Shown here: positions 32,982-33,989 of the stretch, piece after piece | Layout of the letters: each line of letters begins with the position of its first letter | How positions within the stretch are numbered: position 1 is the first letter of the stretch | Source of the DNA: Gammaproteobacteria bacterium | GTDB taxonomy: Bacteria; Pseudomonadota; Gammaproteobacteria; Competibacterales; Competibacteraceae | Reading direction: 5' to 3' | Assembly (NCBI GenBank): GCA_024234995.1 | Contig: JACKNF010000025.1 | Span: 1-33,989, forward strand | Length of the DNA: 33,989 nt | The notes under the pieces: generated by a model | Databases searched by the model: none | What the model saw: the letters and a program-made list of their open reading frames with translations, nothing else | Told to the model about the DNA's origin: nothing | Translations under genes and position numbers: made by a program

Positions 32982-33989
32982 TTAGCCCTCCACCGCGCTC
33001 GTGGCCGGAGCCGCCCTCACCTCCAACGTCTCTGCCACGGAGAGAGGGGCGTTACCGGCTGCTACCCGCTGGCTCCAATAGGCCGGGATATCCCGCCGGT
33101 AGCGGCGCATCACCAGATTCGCCAGCAGGCCGGTCCAGCCGGTTTGATGCGCCGCGCCCAAACCCTGGCCGGTGTCGCCGTGGAAGTATTCGTAAAATTG
33201 CAGCAAATCTTGCCAATGCGGATCGTGCTGGAACGGGCTGCCAGCGGGGAACGCGGGCCTCTGTCCGTTCGCGTCGCGGCGGTAAATGTCCACCAGCCGC
33301 TCGGCGATCAGCGTGGCGATTTCCTTCAAATTCAATTCGCGGTTGCCCAGGCTGGGCACGGCAATGGTGAAATTGCCGCCGAGGAAGCGGTGGAACTTCT
33401 CCAACGCCTGCACCAGCGTGTAATTGGTCGGTAGCCAGATCGGGCCACGCCAGTTGGAATTGCCGCCGAACAGGCCGGAATTGGATTCGCCGGGCACGTA
33501 TTCGATGATGGCCTCGCCGACGCCGGGCAGCGTGCCCAAGTGCTTATGCGTGGCGTGAATGCGGCTGACGCTGCGAATGCCGTGCGGCGACAGGAATTCG
33601 TCTTCGCGCAGCAGCCGCTTGAGGATGCGCGGCAGCATCCGGTTGGTGACCAGCGACAGCAGGTGCTCGCCCCGCTCGTTTTCCCAATCCGGGCATTGGC
33701 AGATGATGCTGCCGTCGAACACGCCGTGCCGGTGCTGGCGCAGCAGTTCGCGGAACCGGGGGACCTTGGCCAGAATGCGCCGGTCCACCACCTCGCAGGC
33801 GAACAGCGGAATCAACCCGACCCAGGAATACACATCGATCCGCTGCGTCTGCCCGTCTGGGCAAATCATCAAATCTTTGAAGAAACCCGCTTCCGGATCC
33901 CACAGCGGCACTTCGTGGCCGGCGTGGCCGGCGATGGTGTTGGCGATGGCCAAGAATTGCTGATAAATCTGGATGGCGATGTCTTCGTA
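32982..33989 (-). CDS. MGH1-like glycosidase, C-terminal part (partial)
   Basis: About 335 residues are visible; the frame stays open to the right edge (YEDIAIQIYQQFLAIANTIA), so the N-terminal part is missing. The visible portion is an (alpha/alpha)6-barrel of the GH63 / MGH1-like type: EVPLWDPEAGFF, WVGLIPLFACEV, WENERGEHLLSLV, GGNSNWRGPIWLPTNYTLV and, near the end, HQTGWTGLLANLV. Family members hydrolyse glucosides, including glucosylglycerate or mannosylglycerate, and many are annotated simply as glucosidases of about 880 residues. The substrate is not decided by this fragment. It is first in a tight run with the DoxX/NDH-2 and aquaporin genes. Confidence 0.85.
   Translation of the reverse strand, partial: YEDIAIQIYQQFLAIANTIAGHAGHEVPLWDPEAGFFKDLMICPDGQTQRIDVYSWVGLIPLFACEVVDRRILAKVPRFRELLRQHRHGVFDGSIICQCPDWENERGEHLLSLVTNRMLPRILKRLLREDEFLSPHGIRSVSRIHATHKHLGTLPGVGEAIIEYVPGESNSGLFGGNSNWRGPIWLPTNYTLVQALEKFHRFLGGNFTIAVPSLGNRELNLKEIATLIAERLVDIYRRDANGQRPAFPAGSPFQHDPHWQDLLQFYEYFHGDTGQGLGAAHQTGWTGLLANLVMRRYRRDIPAYWSQRVAAGNAPLSVAETLEVRAAPATSAVEG

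Overview
The window is a contiguous piece of a bacterial chromosome, almost certainly a gammaproteobacterium. Evidence for this is the LptF-LptG pair, the BamD / RluD / PgeF cluster, a type I glutamine synthetase with an adenylylation tyrosine behind a sigma-54 promoter, the rpe-gph-trpE run and DUF2333. Base composition is moderately GC-rich. Uncultured lineages such as the Competibacteraceae are a plausible home, but that is inference only; no rRNA or species marker is present.

Layout. 1-700: a cupin protein. 801-2410: glnA on the minus strand with a sigma-54 promoter and two NtrC-like sites upstream. 2400-3069: gene debris, including a decayed fragment resembling the C-terminal part of a type I restriction R subunit. 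3070-4708 (minus): gltX followed by tRNA-Ala(GGC) and tRNA-Glu(UUC). 4869-6248: glmU. 6416-8586: lptF-lptG, overlapping by ATGA. 8735-11455: polA. 11790-12317 (plus): a TPR-like protein. 12480-13862: creD. 14057-14578: a nitroreductase. 14632-15423: bamD, divergent from rluD-pgeF (15506-17207, plus). 17208-17550: coding-like debris. 17551-20806 (minus): rpe, gph, trpE and a small membrane protein. 20949-22109: a cystathionine gamma-synthase-type enzyme. 22110-22684: poor in genes. 22685-24124: an AT-richer polytopic membrane protein. 24348-24986: a lipoprotein with a duplicated domain. 25289-29990 (plus): valS, a DUF2333 protein and a membrane metal-dependent hydrolase. 30014-33989 (minus): an MGH1-like glycosidase cut by the window edge, a DoxX-DoxX-NDH-2 fusion protein, and an aquaporin.

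Most of the window is housekeeping: translation (gltX, valS, tRNAs, rluD), envelope assembly (glmU, lptFG, bamD, pgeF), nitrogen assimilation (glnA), repair and replication (polA, gph), and amino acid synthesis (trpE, metB-like). The accessory parts are the debris next to the tRNA pair, the debris after pgeF, the AT-rich membrane-protein segment and the GC-richer block at the right end.

I found no convincing defence, CRISPR, toxin-antitoxin or mobile system that is intact. The most unusual gene is the tandem-DoxX / NDH-2 fusion at 30852-32978. Short GC-rich palindromic repeats recur between genes, and similar DNA appears inside polA and valS. All homology statements come from reading the sequence and family knowledge, not from a database search.
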